Origin: JBCCMQ01 sp039026235
Lineage (GTDB): Bacteria > Pseudomonadota > Alphaproteobacteria > Rhodobacterales > Rhodobacteraceae
Assembly: GCA_039026235.1 (NCBI GenBank)
Contig: JBCCMQ010000018.1
Coordinates: 1 to 61,846 of the forward strand
Length of the DNA: 61,846 nt
Direction of reading: 5' to 3'
Part shown: piece after piece, positions 46,928 through 55,542 of the stretch
Layout of the letters: each line of letters starts with the position of its first letter
How positions within the stretch are numbered: position 1 is the stretch's first letter
Program-made: the position numbers and the translations under genes
The notes under the pieces: model-generated
Seen by the model: only the letters and a program-made list of their open reading frames with translations
Told to the model about the DNA's origin: nothing
Databases searched by the model: none

Positions 46928-48216
46928 CGCTGAGCTGGGTACAGATCGCCCGTCTGGGCCTGGTGCAAATGGCGCTGGGGGCGGTCGTGGTTTTGACCAC
47001 ATCGACGCTGAACCGCCTGATGGTGGTTGAACTGGCCCTTCCCGCGGTTCTGCCGGGCGCCTTGGTGGCCTTGCACTACGGGGTTCAGATCACGCGGCCC
47101 AATTGGGGCTTTCGTTCAGACACCGGAGGCGGGCGCACCCGCTGGATCATCGGCGGCATGGCGGTCCTGGCGATCGGTGCCTTGCTGGCCACATCGGCGA
47201 TCCTGGTCTTTCCGGTCAGCTTCGGGCAGGCCCTTGGTCTGTCGATCTTCGCCTATGCGATGATTGGCTTCGGCGTCGGCGCCAGCGGGACATCGCTTTT
47301 GGCATTGCTGGCCACCGCAACGGCGCCCAAACGCCGCGCCGCCGCCGCCACCATAACCTGGCTGATGATGATCCTTGGGATCGCCGCCACGGCCGGCATC
47401 GTTGGCGCGTTGCTGGATCCTTACTCTGATGGCCGGCTGATGCGGATTGTCGGTGTGGTGGCGGCGATTGCCATCGCCCTGACCGCGCTGGCCGTCTGGG
47501 GCATCGAAAGTCGCGTCACGGTCAGTGATGAAAAACGGGAAGAGATGCGGTTCTTCGAAGGCATGCGAGAGATTTGGGCCGAGCGTCACGCCCGCAACTT
47601 TACGCTCTTCGTGTTTCTGTCGATGACCGCCTATTTCATGCAAGAGTTGATACTGGAGCCCTATGCCGGGCTGGTCTTTGAGTTTTCGCCGGGACAGTCA
47701 ACCGCGCTGGCGGGTGCGCAGAATGGCGGCGTTTTCCTCGGCATGGTGACGGTGGGCGTTCTGTGCACCGGTCTCAGATGGGGCAGCCTGCGGGCATGGG
47801 TGATCGGCGGCTGTGTCGGATCCGCGCTTAGCCTTACCATAATCTCTGTTATGGGAACGATCGGCCCGGGCGCGCCCTTGACCCCCGCCGTGGTGCTGCT
47901 CGGCTTTTGCAACGGGACATTCGCCGTGGCGGCCATTGCCGCGATGATGGCCCTGGCTGGTCAGGGGCGCCACCGCCGAGAAGGCACGCGCATGGGTCTT
48001 TGGGGCGCCGCCCAGGCAATCGCCGCCGGGTTTGGCGGCCTATTGGGTGCGGCGTCAGTGGATCTGCTGCGCGCCGTGATGTCGGGCCCGGTGCAGGCCT
48101 TTGGCACGGTTTTTGTCTTCGAGGCACTGCTGTTTCTTGCTTCGGCTGTCGTGGCCGCACGCGTCATGGAAGGCCGTGAGCCGCCGACGCCTGCGGCAAT
48201 GGTTCCAGGAGAATGA
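46924..48216 (+). CDS. BCD-family MFS protein (PucC-like, bchG-bchP type)
   Basis: A 430-residue major-facilitator-type membrane protein with about 12 helices, the protein long called the 44.5-kDa bacteriochlorophyll synthase subunit or ORF428 that lies between bchG and bchP in Rhodobacter. Family signatures are TSTLNRLMVVELALPAVLPG, YGVQITRPNWGFRSDTGGGR and FMQELILEPYAGLVFEFSPG. Probably moves or hands over bacteriochlorophyll to LH assembly. It overlaps bchG (ATGA); bchP follows after 1 bp. Confidence 0.92.
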   Translation: MTLSWVQIARLGLVQMALGAVVVLTTSTLNRLMVVELALPAVLPGALVALHYGVQITRPNWGFRSDTGGGRTRWIIGGMAVLAIGALLATSAILVFPVSFGQALGLSIFAYAMIGFGVGASGTSLLALLATATAPKRRAAAATITWLMMILGIAATAGIVGALLDPYSDGRLMRIVGVVAAIAIALTALAVWGIESRVTVSDEKREEMRFFEGMREIWAERHARNFTLFVFLSMTAYFMQELILEPYAGLVFEFSPGQSTALAGAQNGGVFLGMVTVGVLCTGLRWGSLRAWVIGGCVGSALSLTIISVMGTIGPGAPLTPAVVLLGFCNGTFAVAAIAAMMALAGQGRHRREGTRMGLWGAAQAIAAGFGGLLGAASVDLLRAVMSGPVQAFGTVFVFEALLFLASAVVAARVMEGREPPTPAAMVPGE

Positions 48217-48217
48217 C

Positions 48218-49399
48218 ATGATATACGATGTTGTTGTAGTTGGCGGCGGCCCCGCGGGGGCGACGGCGGCCCATGATCTGGCCTTAGCCGGGCATGCGGT
48301 TGCGGTGATAGACCGCGCGGGCAGGATCAAGCCCTGCGGCGGCGCCATACCGCCCCGCCTGATCGCCGATTTTGACATTCCCGAAGATCTTCTGGTCGCG
48401 CGCATTACCACGGCCCGCATGATCTCGCCCACCCAGCGTCAGGTGGATATTCCCATCGAAAACGGCTTTGTCGGCATGGTCGACCGCGAAGATTTCGACG
48501 AGTTCCTGCGCACCCGGGCGGCCGATGCCGGCGCGGATCGCTTTACCGGCACATTCCAGAAGATTGTTCGCGACGATCAGGGTATCCATGTTCTGTTTCG
48601 CGATAAGGCCAGCGGGGAACGCCGCCAGCTTCAGACACGCCTGGTCATCGGTGCCGATGGCGCCCGGTCTGATGTCGCCCGCGCGGAAGTTCCCGGCGGC
48701 GACCGCATTCCCTATGTCATCGCCTATCACGAGATTATCGAGGCTCCGGGCGCGCAGGGGCAGTATCACCCCGACCGCTGCGACGTGATCTACGATGGTG
48801 CGATCAGCCCCGATTTCTACGGCTGGGTGTTTCCACATGGTGCCAAGGCCAGCGTGGGTATGGGCACGGGCGTTGAAGGTGTGGACCTGAAGAAAGCCAC
48901 CGCCGAGCTTCGCGTCGCATCCGGCCTCGAACACTGCGAAACCGTGCGCCGCGAAGGGGCACCCATTCCGCTGAAGCCGCTTGATAAGTGGGACAACGGC
49001 AAGGATGTGGTTCTGGCCGGTGATGCGGCCGGCGTTGTCGCGCCGTCCTCGGGCGAAGGGATCTATTACGCCATGGCGGGCGGACGTGTCGCGGCCACAG
49101 CGACGCTGGCCTGCCTGGCTTCCGGCCGGGCCCGGGATCTGGGGCTGGCGCGGCGGCTTTTCATGCGTCAGCACAAAACCGTCTTCAAGGTTTTGCGGGC
49201 CATGCAGGATGCCTATTACAAATCAGACGACCGCAGGGAACGCTTTGTCAGCCTGTGCCATGACGTGGATGTCCAGCGATTGACCTTCGAGGCCTATATG
49301 AACAAGGAACTTGTCAGGGCGCGGCCTCTCGCGCACGTCAAGATCGGACTGAAGAATCTGGCCCATCTGACCGGGCTGGTGCCAAAGGGTTACGTATGA
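48218..49399 (+). CDS. bchP: Geranylgeranyl reductase BchP
   Basis: A flavoprotein that reduces the geranylgeranyl tail of bacteriochlorophyll to phytyl. It has 393 residues. FAD motif YDVVVVGGGPAGATAAHDLA at the N terminus, then RAGRIKPCGGAIPPRLI; the second FAD region is VVLAGDAAGVVAPSSGEGIY. ATG 48218 is the start of homology, 1 bp after the previous stop. It overlaps idi by 4 bp (ATGA). Confidence 0.96.
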   Translation: MIYDVVVVGGGPAGATAAHDLALAGHAVAVIDRAGRIKPCGGAIPPRLIADFDIPEDLLVARITTARMISPTQRQVDIPIENGFVGMVDREDFDEFLRTRAADAGADRFTGTFQKIVRDDQGIHVLFRDKASGERRQLQTRLVIGADGARSDVARAEVPGGDRIPYVIAYHEIIEAPGAQGQYHPDRCDVIYDGAISPDFYGWVFPHGAKASVGMGTGVEGVDLKKATAELRVASGLEHCETVRREGAPIPLKPLDKWDNGKDVVLAGDAAGVVAPSSGEGIYYAMAGGRVAATATLACLASGRARDLGLARRLFMRQHKTVFKVLRAMQDAYYKSDDRRERFVSLCHDVDVQRLTFEAYMNKELVRARPLAHVKIGLKNLAHLTGLVPKGYV

Positions 49400-49926
49400 G
49401 CGACATGATCCCCGCCTGGGTGAACGGCACCCTTATCCCGGTGGAAAAGCTTGACGTGCACCGCCGTGGGCTCAAACACAAGGCCGTGTCGGTCTTCGTG
49501 CTGAATGGTGACAAAGTGCTGATCCAAAGGCGGGCCCTGGGCAAGTACCACACCCCCGGTCTTTGGGCCAACACCTGCTGCACCCACCCCGATTGGGACG
49601 AGCCGTCGGGCGACTGTGCGGTACGCCGGCTGCGGCAGGAATTGGGGATAGAAGGGCTTGTCCCGGCCCTGCGGGATACGGTCGAATACCGCGCCGATGT
49701 GGGCGGCGGCCTGATCGAGCACGAGGTGGTCGACATCTTTACCGCCGATGCGCCCTCCAACCTTCTTATTGAGCCGAACCCCGATGAGGTGATGGAGGTC
49801 CGCTGGACCGGTATCTACGATCTGGCAGCCGAAGTCGGCCGTCACAAGGATCGCTTCACGCCCTGGCTGCGCATCTATCTTGATGAACACATGGACCGGA
49901 TCTTCGGCGCGCTTGCCCGGGTCTGA
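49396..49926 (+). CDS. idi: Isopentenyl-diphosphate delta-isomerase type 1
   Basis: A Nudix-fold enzyme interconverting IPP and DMAPP, feeding GGPP synthesis. It has 176 residues. KYHTPGLWANTCCTHPDWDE contains the active-site cysteine and metal histidine; the Nudix-like box is AVRRLRQELGIEG; the second acid region is PNPDEVMEVRW. Translationally coupled to bchP, the same place as in Rhodobacter clusters. Confidence 0.96.
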   Translation: MSDMIPAWVNGTLIPVEKLDVHRRGLKHKAVSVFVLNGDKVLIQRRALGKYHTPGLWANTCCTHPDWDEPSGDCAVRRLRQELGIEGLVPALRDTVEYRADVGGGLIEHEVVDIFTADAPSNLLIEPNPDEVMEVRWTGIYDLAAEVGRHKDRFTPWLRIYLDEHMDRIFGALARV

Positions 49927-49930
49927 ACTT

Positions 49931-50728
49931 TTGTTCCGCCATTTTTGCCTGATCGTTGCTGGCGCGTTTCTTTGTCCGGCCCAGCCGGGCGTCGCCCAGA
50001 CCTCGGGCACCGGGCTGACGCCGCCGATCAAAGGCGACTTCTTCATCCTCGGGGCGGGCTTCGGCCCCGAATACATCGGTGCTGAAGACACGATATGGGC
50101 CGTGGCCCCCGCCGGTCAGTTCACCTTTGACCGTGGGCAGTTCCTGCTCCAGGCCAATTACCTGACGCTTGATCTGATCACGAAGGACAGCTGGAGCCTG
50201 GGGCCTGCCGGGTTGCTAAGGTTCGGGCGCTCGGATGTCGAAAACGCCCAGGTTGACGCCCTGCCCGACATCGATCTGACGGTCGAGCTGGGCCTGCACG
50301 GGGGGTACACCTGGAACCCCGAGGATTTGCGCCGCCGCGGCGGTGTCGGTGGCTCGATCCTGTTTGACGTGGGCGGGGTGCATGACGGCTACCTTGTCTC
50401 GGCCAACATCCGTCAGTGGTTGCCCGTGGGGCGGTTTTCGGCCCTTGGGATTGCGGTGGGCGCCACCTATGGGTCGGACGATTACACGGACACGTTTTTC
50501 GGCATCGACGCCGATGGCGCCGCCGACAGCGGATTGCCGATCTTCCCGGCCCGCGGCGGCGGGCGCGACGTCCGGGTGGCGGCGGTCTATGTGCAACCGG
50601 TGAGTGACCGCTGGGCCGTTGGCGCAGGGTTTCTTTACGCCCGCCTTCTGGGGGACGCGGCCGACAGCCCCGTGGCCCTGGCACGCGATCAGGTCTATTT
50701 CGGTATCGGTGGCGCGCGCGCCTGGTAG
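49931..50728 (+). CDS. MipA/OmpV-family outer membrane protein
   Basis: A protein of about 265 residues, signal-peptide-bearing (FRHFCLIVAGAFLCPAQPGV, then AQTSG). A beta-barrel pattern of alternating strands follows: FFILGAGFGPEYIGAEDT, WRQ-type turns, and the end DQVYFGIGGARAW with terminal aromatic Trp, as expected for outer-membrane insertion. The start is uncertain: TTG 49931 fits the signal peptide, and the frame is open upstream into idi. Function is unknown; MipA/OmpV proteins bind murein enzymes or take up small molecules. Its nearness to idi suggests cotranscription with bchG-bchP. Confidence 0.8.
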   Translation: MFRHFCLIVAGAFLCPAQPGVAQTSGTGLTPPIKGDFFILGAGFGPEYIGAEDTIWAVAPAGQFTFDRGQFLLQANYLTLDLITKDSWSLGPAGLLRFGRSDVENAQVDALPDIDLTVELGLHGGYTWNPEDLRRRGGVGGSILFDVGGVHDGYLVSANIRQWLPVGRFSALGIAVGATYGSDDYTDTFFGIDADGAADSGLPIFPARGGGRDVRVAAVYVQPVSDRWAVGAGFLYARLLGDAADSPVALARDQVYFGIGGARAW

Positions 50729-50766
50729 GGGTCGGTTGCAGATAGGGGCGAAACCCTGCGCCAAGC
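50727..50766 (+). repeat. Boundary repeat, copy 2
   Basis: AGGGGTCGGTTGCAGATAGG followed by GGCGAAACCCTGCGCCAAGC: the same element as copy 1 (18820-18912), about 90 percent identical over the first 40 bases, here overlapping the stop codon of the mipA-like gene. It marks the end of the second photosynthesis block. Confidence 0.65.
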
Positions 50767-51188
50767 AATTTCGTGGTCTCTGTCCCACTTGGACTTGCAG
50801 GATAACGCAACCCGCAAGCCTTTGATCTGCCTCACAGCGGTTTTGGCCAAGACAGACAGTCATTCCATTGGGACAGCGGAGGTCGGCTGTGCGGGAATTT
50901 TCCGATTTTCGCCGCACTTGCGCCAATGGCGACTTTAGACTGAAGCACCAGTGAAGTACTAGGTCGAGAATGGCCGATTGAGAACGAAGCCAGAAGAGCA
51001 ACTAGAAGGCGAGTTCCCATTTGCAACGGCCTTTGGCCCGGTGCTGTCTACCGTACTATACAGCTGGTTGTGATGTATCCTTATCGGCCTGACTATCTGC
51101 TTCGATTTGGCGCGTTGTCACAACGGTGACGGCAACCAAAATATTGGTCACACGCGCGTTGATCCTCAACGATTGTGGAGCAGCCCAG
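50767..51188. other. Intergenic region without a supported gene
   Basis: About 420 bp between the boundary repeat and the first DUF1254-type gene. It may contain decayed remnants like those beyond the other boundary repeats. I found no convincing ORF, tRNA or IS end, and no clear promoter. Confidence 0.5.
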
Positions 51189-52199
51189 ATGCGAAGCCCC
51201 ATTTCAGGCCTTGCCGCGATCACACTTTCTTCGGCGGCCTATGCACAAGAAACCGTGACACCTCAGACGTACATCCGCGCGGAGGTCGACCTCTCCTTCG
51301 CGCAGTTCCAATTGAATGCTGGCAGCGACGTGAACCGCTTCTACTACATCCGCAAACCCACGCCGCTCGATGCGCAAGCCGTGGTGCGGATGAACCGTGA
51401 CACGCTCTATGCCGGGGCCATTGTGGACACGGAAGGCGGCGCGACCATCACGATCCCAGAGTTCCCAGACGACCGCTACTTCTCGATCCTCGTCATCGAC
51501 AACGACAACGACCATTACGCCCCGGTCGTTTTCTATGAGCCCGGCACCTACGACATCCCCGACGACACAAAGTATGTGTCGCTGATTCAGCGCATTCAGC
51601 TGATGGACCCGGACGATCCCGCTGACGTGGCGTTGGTGAACGGTCTACAAAACCAGTTCGTGATCGCGGCCTCGAGCCACGACCTCTTTCCCGAACCCCA
51701 GTGGGACGTGGACAGCATGCTCAGCCTGCGCGCCGTGTATGAACAGGAGTTTCAGCAGTTCACCCAGTACGAGCCCGACTGGATGGGGCCGCGCGGCGAT
51801 GTCAACGAAGAGACTCGCCACCTGGCTGTTGCCGGGGCCTGGGGCCTCTTTCCAGAGAAGGACGCCGTCTATATCAACTACACCGGCCCTGCTTCTGCCG
51901 AGGCGTGTTACACCGCGACTTACGAGGTTCCGCCGAACGATGCGTTCTGGTCGATCACAGTCTACGGGGCTGATGGTTTCATGGAGAGCGACGCCAACAT
52001 CGTCAACGACCGTAACGCGACGCTCAATAACGATGGCACCTTCACGGTTCATTATGGGTCTGAAGCGCTCTGCGGCGATCAGCCCAACAGGGTGGACATC
52101 ACGGAAGGCTGGAACTTCCTGATGCGCATCTACCGCCCCGATCAGGCTGTGCTTGACCGCACCTACGCCCTTCCCGATGTGACGGAGGCTTCCCCATGA
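51189..52199 (+). CDS. Secreted DUF1254/DUF1214 protein, copy 1
   Basis: A 336-residue exported protein with a short signal peptide (RSPISGLAAITLSSAAYA, cleavage before QETVT). N-terminal DUF1254-like section: VVRMNRDTLYAGAIVDTEGG, then ATITIPEFPDDRYFSILVID; C-terminal DUF1214-like section: NDAFWSITVYGADGFMESDA and GWNFLMRIYRP. ATG 51189 is chosen because it starts the signal peptide. Function of the family is not established. It overlaps the next, related gene by 4 bp. Confidence 0.82.
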   Translation: MRSPISGLAAITLSSAAYAQETVTPQTYIRAEVDLSFAQFQLNAGSDVNRFYYIRKPTPLDAQAVVRMNRDTLYAGAIVDTEGGATITIPEFPDDRYFSILVIDNDNDHYAPVVFYEPGTYDIPDDTKYVSLIQRIQLMDPDDPADVALVNGLQNQFVIAASSHDLFPEPQWDVDSMLSLRAVYEQEFQQFTQYEPDWMGPRGDVNEETRHLAVAGAWGLFPEKDAVYINYTGPASAEACYTATYEVPPNDAFWSITVYGADGFMESDANIVNDRNATLNNDGTFTVHYGSEALCGDQPNRVDITEGWNFLMRIYRPDQAVLDRTYALPDVTEASP

Positions 52200-53224
52200 A
52201 GAAAAGACTTCTGACTAGTACGCTCGCTTGGCTTCTGGCAACCGGAGTCGTGTTCGCAGGCGGGATCGAAGTCACGCTCGAAAACTTCACCCTCGCCGAA
52301 ACCGACAAATACATGGCAGAGCATTCTGCCGTGCATGCGGTGAACACCATTCGCCATTCACGTGCGCCGTCGAGCCCGGACAACCAGTTCGTCATCACAG
52401 AGAACAAAGACGTTCTCTACAGCCACGCAGTCGTCGATACGATGGACGGTGTAACCATCACCAATCCGGAATGGGATTACCTCTCGATGATCCAGATCAT
52501 CGACGAGGCGCATTACACACTCCACGTGCTCTATGCCGGTGAAAGCATTACGCTCACCCCTGAAGACCTGACGACCGGTCGCTATGTCTTCCTCAACATG
52601 CGCACCGGGCTCAAATCGACCAACAAAGCAGGGCTCGCGGAGGCACACGCGCACCAAGACGGGTTTGTGATAGACGCGGCATCGGCAGAGCCTTATCCAC
52701 CCAAGGGGTTCGATAGCCAAAGCCTCGACGCGGTACGTGCCTCCCTCGTGGTGCAGGCGGCAGAAGCCGATAAACCAGAACTCTTTTTTGGGCGACCGGA
52801 AGACGTCGACCCTGAGATGTTCCTGATTGCCACGGCTAAGGGTTGGGGCGGTCTGCCTTACGAAGACGCCGTCTATATCTCGACCATCGTACCCGAGGAT
52901 GCAGCAGCCGAGGGTGCCTGCTCAGAGATGACGCTTCCGCGCCCACCGTTGAAGTTCGATGAGGGTGCATTCTTCTCTGTTACCACTTACAGTGCTGAAA
53001 GCTGGATTGTCGAAGAGAACTACGCTCTCAATAACCGCGCTGCTGAGGCCAATTCAGACGGCTCCGTCACTTTTAGGTATAATTGCACCGGCGAGCCCAA
53101 CAACATCGACGTGCAACCGGGCTGGTCACAGGTGATCCGTCTGTACCAGCCGGAAACTACTGAGGCGATCTCTGGCTACGTGGAAAAGATCACACAGGAA
53201 GTTCGGGTGCTGCCGGCCGAATGA
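52196..53224 (+). CDS. Secreted DUF1254/DUF1214 protein, copy 2
   Basis: A 342-residue protein with a signal peptide (KKRLLTSTLAWLLATGVVFA) and the same domain order as its upstream neighbour: QFVITENKDVLYSHAVVDTM and GVTITNPEWDYLSMIQIIDE, later FFSVTTYSAESWIVEENYAL and GWSQVIRLYQPETTEAI. The pair overlaps by 4 bp and must be co-translated, so the two paralogues may form a heteromeric periplasmic complex (inference). The genes are less GC-rich than the photosynthesis genes, suggesting separate acquisition. Confidence 0.82.
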   Translation: MKKRLLTSTLAWLLATGVVFAGGIEVTLENFTLAETDKYMAEHSAVHAVNTIRHSRAPSSPDNQFVITENKDVLYSHAVVDTMDGVTITNPEWDYLSMIQIIDEAHYTLHVLYAGESITLTPEDLTTGRYVFLNMRTGLKSTNKAGLAEAHAHQDGFVIDAASAEPYPPKGFDSQSLDAVRASLVVQAAEADKPELFFGRPEDVDPEMFLIATAKGWGGLPYEDAVYISTIVPEDAAAEGACSEMTLPRPPLKFDEGAFFSVTTYSAESWIVEENYALNNRAAEANSDGSVTFRYNCTGEPNNIDVQPGWSQVIRLYQPETTEAISGYVEKITQEVRVLPAE

Positions 53225-53711
53225 TGACCACGGGCATCTCATAAGGTCGCCTCGTGCAATATTTGCGTGTTCTCTGTCGCGCCAAAGCTATCAAGAACGG
53301 CAGTTGATGTAACAGAAGACACTAAAGCCAGAGGCGTTGACAAATCTTGCGTCAAAATCCTAAGGCAACTTGGCTTTGATCTCGTCACGTTTTTGGCCGT
53401 GACGAAACAGAGCAGTCGTTCGTTCACACCGCAGCATCGGGTGATTTTTGGGCCCTTCAGGCACCCTTGCCGCGTGATCCACGAACGGCAGGTCTAGGAT
53501 GGGTCGCCTTTCGCCACACCGCGTATAAATTGGTACGGAACGGGACAAAGCTGTCATCGACCGCGCACGCTCGATGGTCTGCTGCAGCCTCTAGGCTGAA
53601 CTGGTCTACCTCTGGCGAAAATGGGCACACCTGCTTGGGAGGCGCGGTTTTCAGCCTCAGTCGCAGATGGTAAAGCTGCTGAAAACAGATTGACTTTGGG
53701 ACCAGCGTGCC
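53225..53711. other. Intergenic region with possible transposase remnant
   Basis: About 490 bp. One frame at 53487-53580 reads GLGWVAFRHTAYKLVRNGTK, which faintly resembles the C-terminal end of IS5/ISNCY-type transposases (an aromatic-Y-x-LVR ending). No other transposase parts or terminal inverted repeats were seen, so I do not call an IS element. Confidence 0.35.
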
Positions 53712-54185
53712 ATGCCAGTATTTAACAAGCAAACGGCGAAACGCGATAGCAGCGATGGCGAAGGCAATCCTTGCGGTCCTTACCGCGCCCTCTTGTTTAG
53801 TGACAGCGGCGGCCTAACCCAGTTCGGTGCTTTTGAAGAGATCCTGCCGCCGGGTTCTTCATCGTCAGTTAAGCACTGGCATGCGCGTGAAGACGAGATG
53901 GTTTATGTCCTACAAGGCGAAGTCACCCTCCACGAAGGTGACACCAACGTCGTCATGCGCCCAGGCGACGCCGCAACTTTCAAAGCGGGCGACCCAATCG
54001 GCCATTGCATGCAAAACCAAAGTGACTCAGAGGTCCGATATCTTGTGATTGGCACAAGGTCTTCCGGAGATGTTGTCACCTACCCTGATCACAACCGCGT
54101 TCTGCACTTCGACAGGAAGACAGAAAACCGGCGCTGGACAGATCACGCTGGCTCCCCTGCTGATAGCCCTTACAAAATTGACTAG
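53712..54185 (+). CDS. Cupin-domain protein
   Basis: A 157-residue single-domain cupin. Motif 1 is SSVKHWHAREDEMVYVLQGE (metal histidines and glutamate) and motif 2 is VVMRPGDAATFKAGDPIGHC. The C terminus ends FDRKTENRRWTDHAG. Many such proteins are isomerases, dioxygenases or small-molecule sensors; the substrate cannot be told. It stands alone, between the DUF1254 pair and the replication module. Confidence 0.85.
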   Translation: MPVFNKQTAKRDSSDGEGNPCGPYRALLFSDSGGLTQFGAFEEILPPGSSSSVKHWHAREDEMVYVLQGEVTLHEGDTNVVMRPGDAATFKAGDPIGHCMQNQSDSEVRYLVIGTRSSGDVVTYPDHNRVLHFDRKTENRRWTDHAGSPADSPYKID

Positions 54186-54336
54186 GGGCATACATCGCGG
54201 CGGCAGGACAGATATCAGAAGTCAGTTTTGGCACACTTCCCTTTCGTTCATGCAGCGCGCATCATCGGTCAAATTTGGCTCAAAGCTTCGGTCTTGTGCG
54301 CACGGTTATGCGCATTGCCTGGGCGACGCACCCGTA

Positions 54337-55053
54337 TCACGCAACCACCGTAATCTCGGACACCGTGTTATCGACCGATTGGCAGGCGCGCAGCAGACGC
54401 TCGTTCAGGTGGGTTGTGACATAGGCGGCGTGAAAGCGGCTCGGCGCGTGAAGCGTCAGCCGCCCCCCTGCCCTGCCCGACCGCCTGAGCGCCGCGATCC
54501 AGGCGCCGTAGAGCCCTGCATCCTCGGCATAAAGTACAGCGGCCGCCAAGGACCATTCGTCGCCGTCACTGATATCGGGCGGCGGTGCACCCCTTGCGGG
54601 AAACGGCACGATACGCGCATCCGTCGGCTCGGGACGATCATCCAGACGCGCCACAAAATCCGGGCCCACCGCTGGCCAGACCGGGCGCGTCGTCTCGAAG
54701 ATTGCAAAAAGCTCCAAGCGGTATTCGCTGACCCTGCCCCGCGCACCCCGCCGTGTGATGGTCAACCAGCCCATGGCGCGCAGTTTTGCCATTTCGCGTT
54801 TGACGGTGCGTGGATCGACATTCCAAAGCCGCCCGATCTCTCGCTGCCCCACGGCCAACTCTTCCCGCGCCCAATTGTAGCGGGCGACAACCAGCGTTAT
54901 CAGCCGAAGGACCAGCCGCTCTTCAGCTCCGCCCCGGTCAAGGGCATAGGCGCCCAAAGCCGTTAGAAGATCATATTTGCGCGCCGCAGCAGCCCGTCCG
55001 ACCGCCCTGGTGACCTGCATTCGTTCCGTCCTGTTTGCGGCCCGCCGGGCCAT
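54337..55053 (-). CDS. DnaA-like plasmid replication initiator
   Basis: A 238-residue initiator. The middle holds a winged helix (VGQREIGRLWNVDPRTVKRE, then MAKLRAMGWLTITRRGARGR). The C-terminal part has a DnaA domain-I-like pattern (YGAWIAALRRSGRAGGRLTL, then HAPSRFHAAYVTTHLNERLL). There is no P-loop. This is the DnaA-like replicase type described on Roseobacter plasmids, including photosynthesis plasmids. It is transcribed away from the parAB operon, with a 490-bp region between them that should contain the origin. Confidence 0.8.
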   Translation of the reverse strand: MARRAANRTERMQVTRAVGRAAAARKYDLLTALGAYALDRGGAEERLVLRLITLVVARYNWAREELAVGQREIGRLWNVDPRTVKREMAKLRAMGWLTITRRGARGRVSEYRLELFAIFETTRPVWPAVGPDFVARLDDRPEPTDARIVPFPARGAPPPDISDGDEWSLAAAVLYAEDAGLYGAWIAALRRSGRAGGRLTLHAPSRFHAAYVTTHLNERLLRACQSVDNTVSEITVVA

Positions 55054-55542
55054 GCCTCAATCCCCGGATCTGTCGCCCGGATGCGCCGAGATATGCGGTG
55101 ACATCCATTTAAAGTCAACGCCTTTCCCGATCTGCGAACAATTAGCGTCCGGATTTTCGATTCTGTCAAGCCGTGGGTTCAGGCGGCCCCACCACAGAAC
55201 CAAATCAAGAAAGAAAATCTTGGTTTATGGTATTGGGTGACATCCAACATGTCCCCTATTGGACAGCATTTGTCCCCCATTATCTGGGTGCGCGGCCATT
55301 TGTGTCCCCAAGTTATGCCCCTGCCCTATCGATCCACCGTCCCGCTGCGGGCGCTACCGGCGGCGCCGCGTCTGCAGCGATTCGCGCAGCGGGCGCGTAA
55401 TCTCCCAAGGTTTACTTACCTGTGGGTTCCACAATAATCGGTTTTGCAATTCCTGCAAATTCAGCGTAAATTCCAAAAATATAAAAATTTGCGTCCCTGC
55501 GGGGATCGTTTAATCACTAAACTGTCCCCGCGGGGACAAGCC
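55054..55542. other. Candidate replication origin and ParB-binding region
   Basis: Non-coding region between the initiator and parA. It has three same-direction TGTCCCC half-sites at 55250, 55271 and 55303; the first is also an inverted repeat TGTCC-N6-GGACA at 55250-55265. It has a degenerate palindrome GTCCCTGCGGGGAT (55493-55506) and the perfect palindrome at 55523-55538. A strongly AT-rich segment with a small inverted repeat TTTGCA/TGCAAA occupies 55430-55495 and could be the unwinding element. No perfect DnaA box was found. Confidence 0.6.
55523..55538. promoter_or_regulatory. Perfect palindrome TGTCCCCGCGGGGACA, copy 1 (candidate parS/operator)
   Basis: A 16-bp perfect palindrome, 4 bp upstream of the parA start. 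An identical copy lies directly after parB at 57981-57996. Identical palindromes bracketing a parAB operon are typical of parS centromere sites bound by ParB; this copy could also be the autoregulatory operator. Confidence 0.8.

Noticed and set aside
53487..53580. Possible transposase C-terminus
   Set aside because: Only a short, weak resemblance with no other transposase parts or terminal inverted repeats; kept only as a remark in the intergenic entry.
55250..55310. CRISPR-like repeated units in the origin region
   Set aside because: Only short 7-base half-sites at uneven spacing, which fit initiator or ParB binding; there are no repeat-spacer units and no cas genes.
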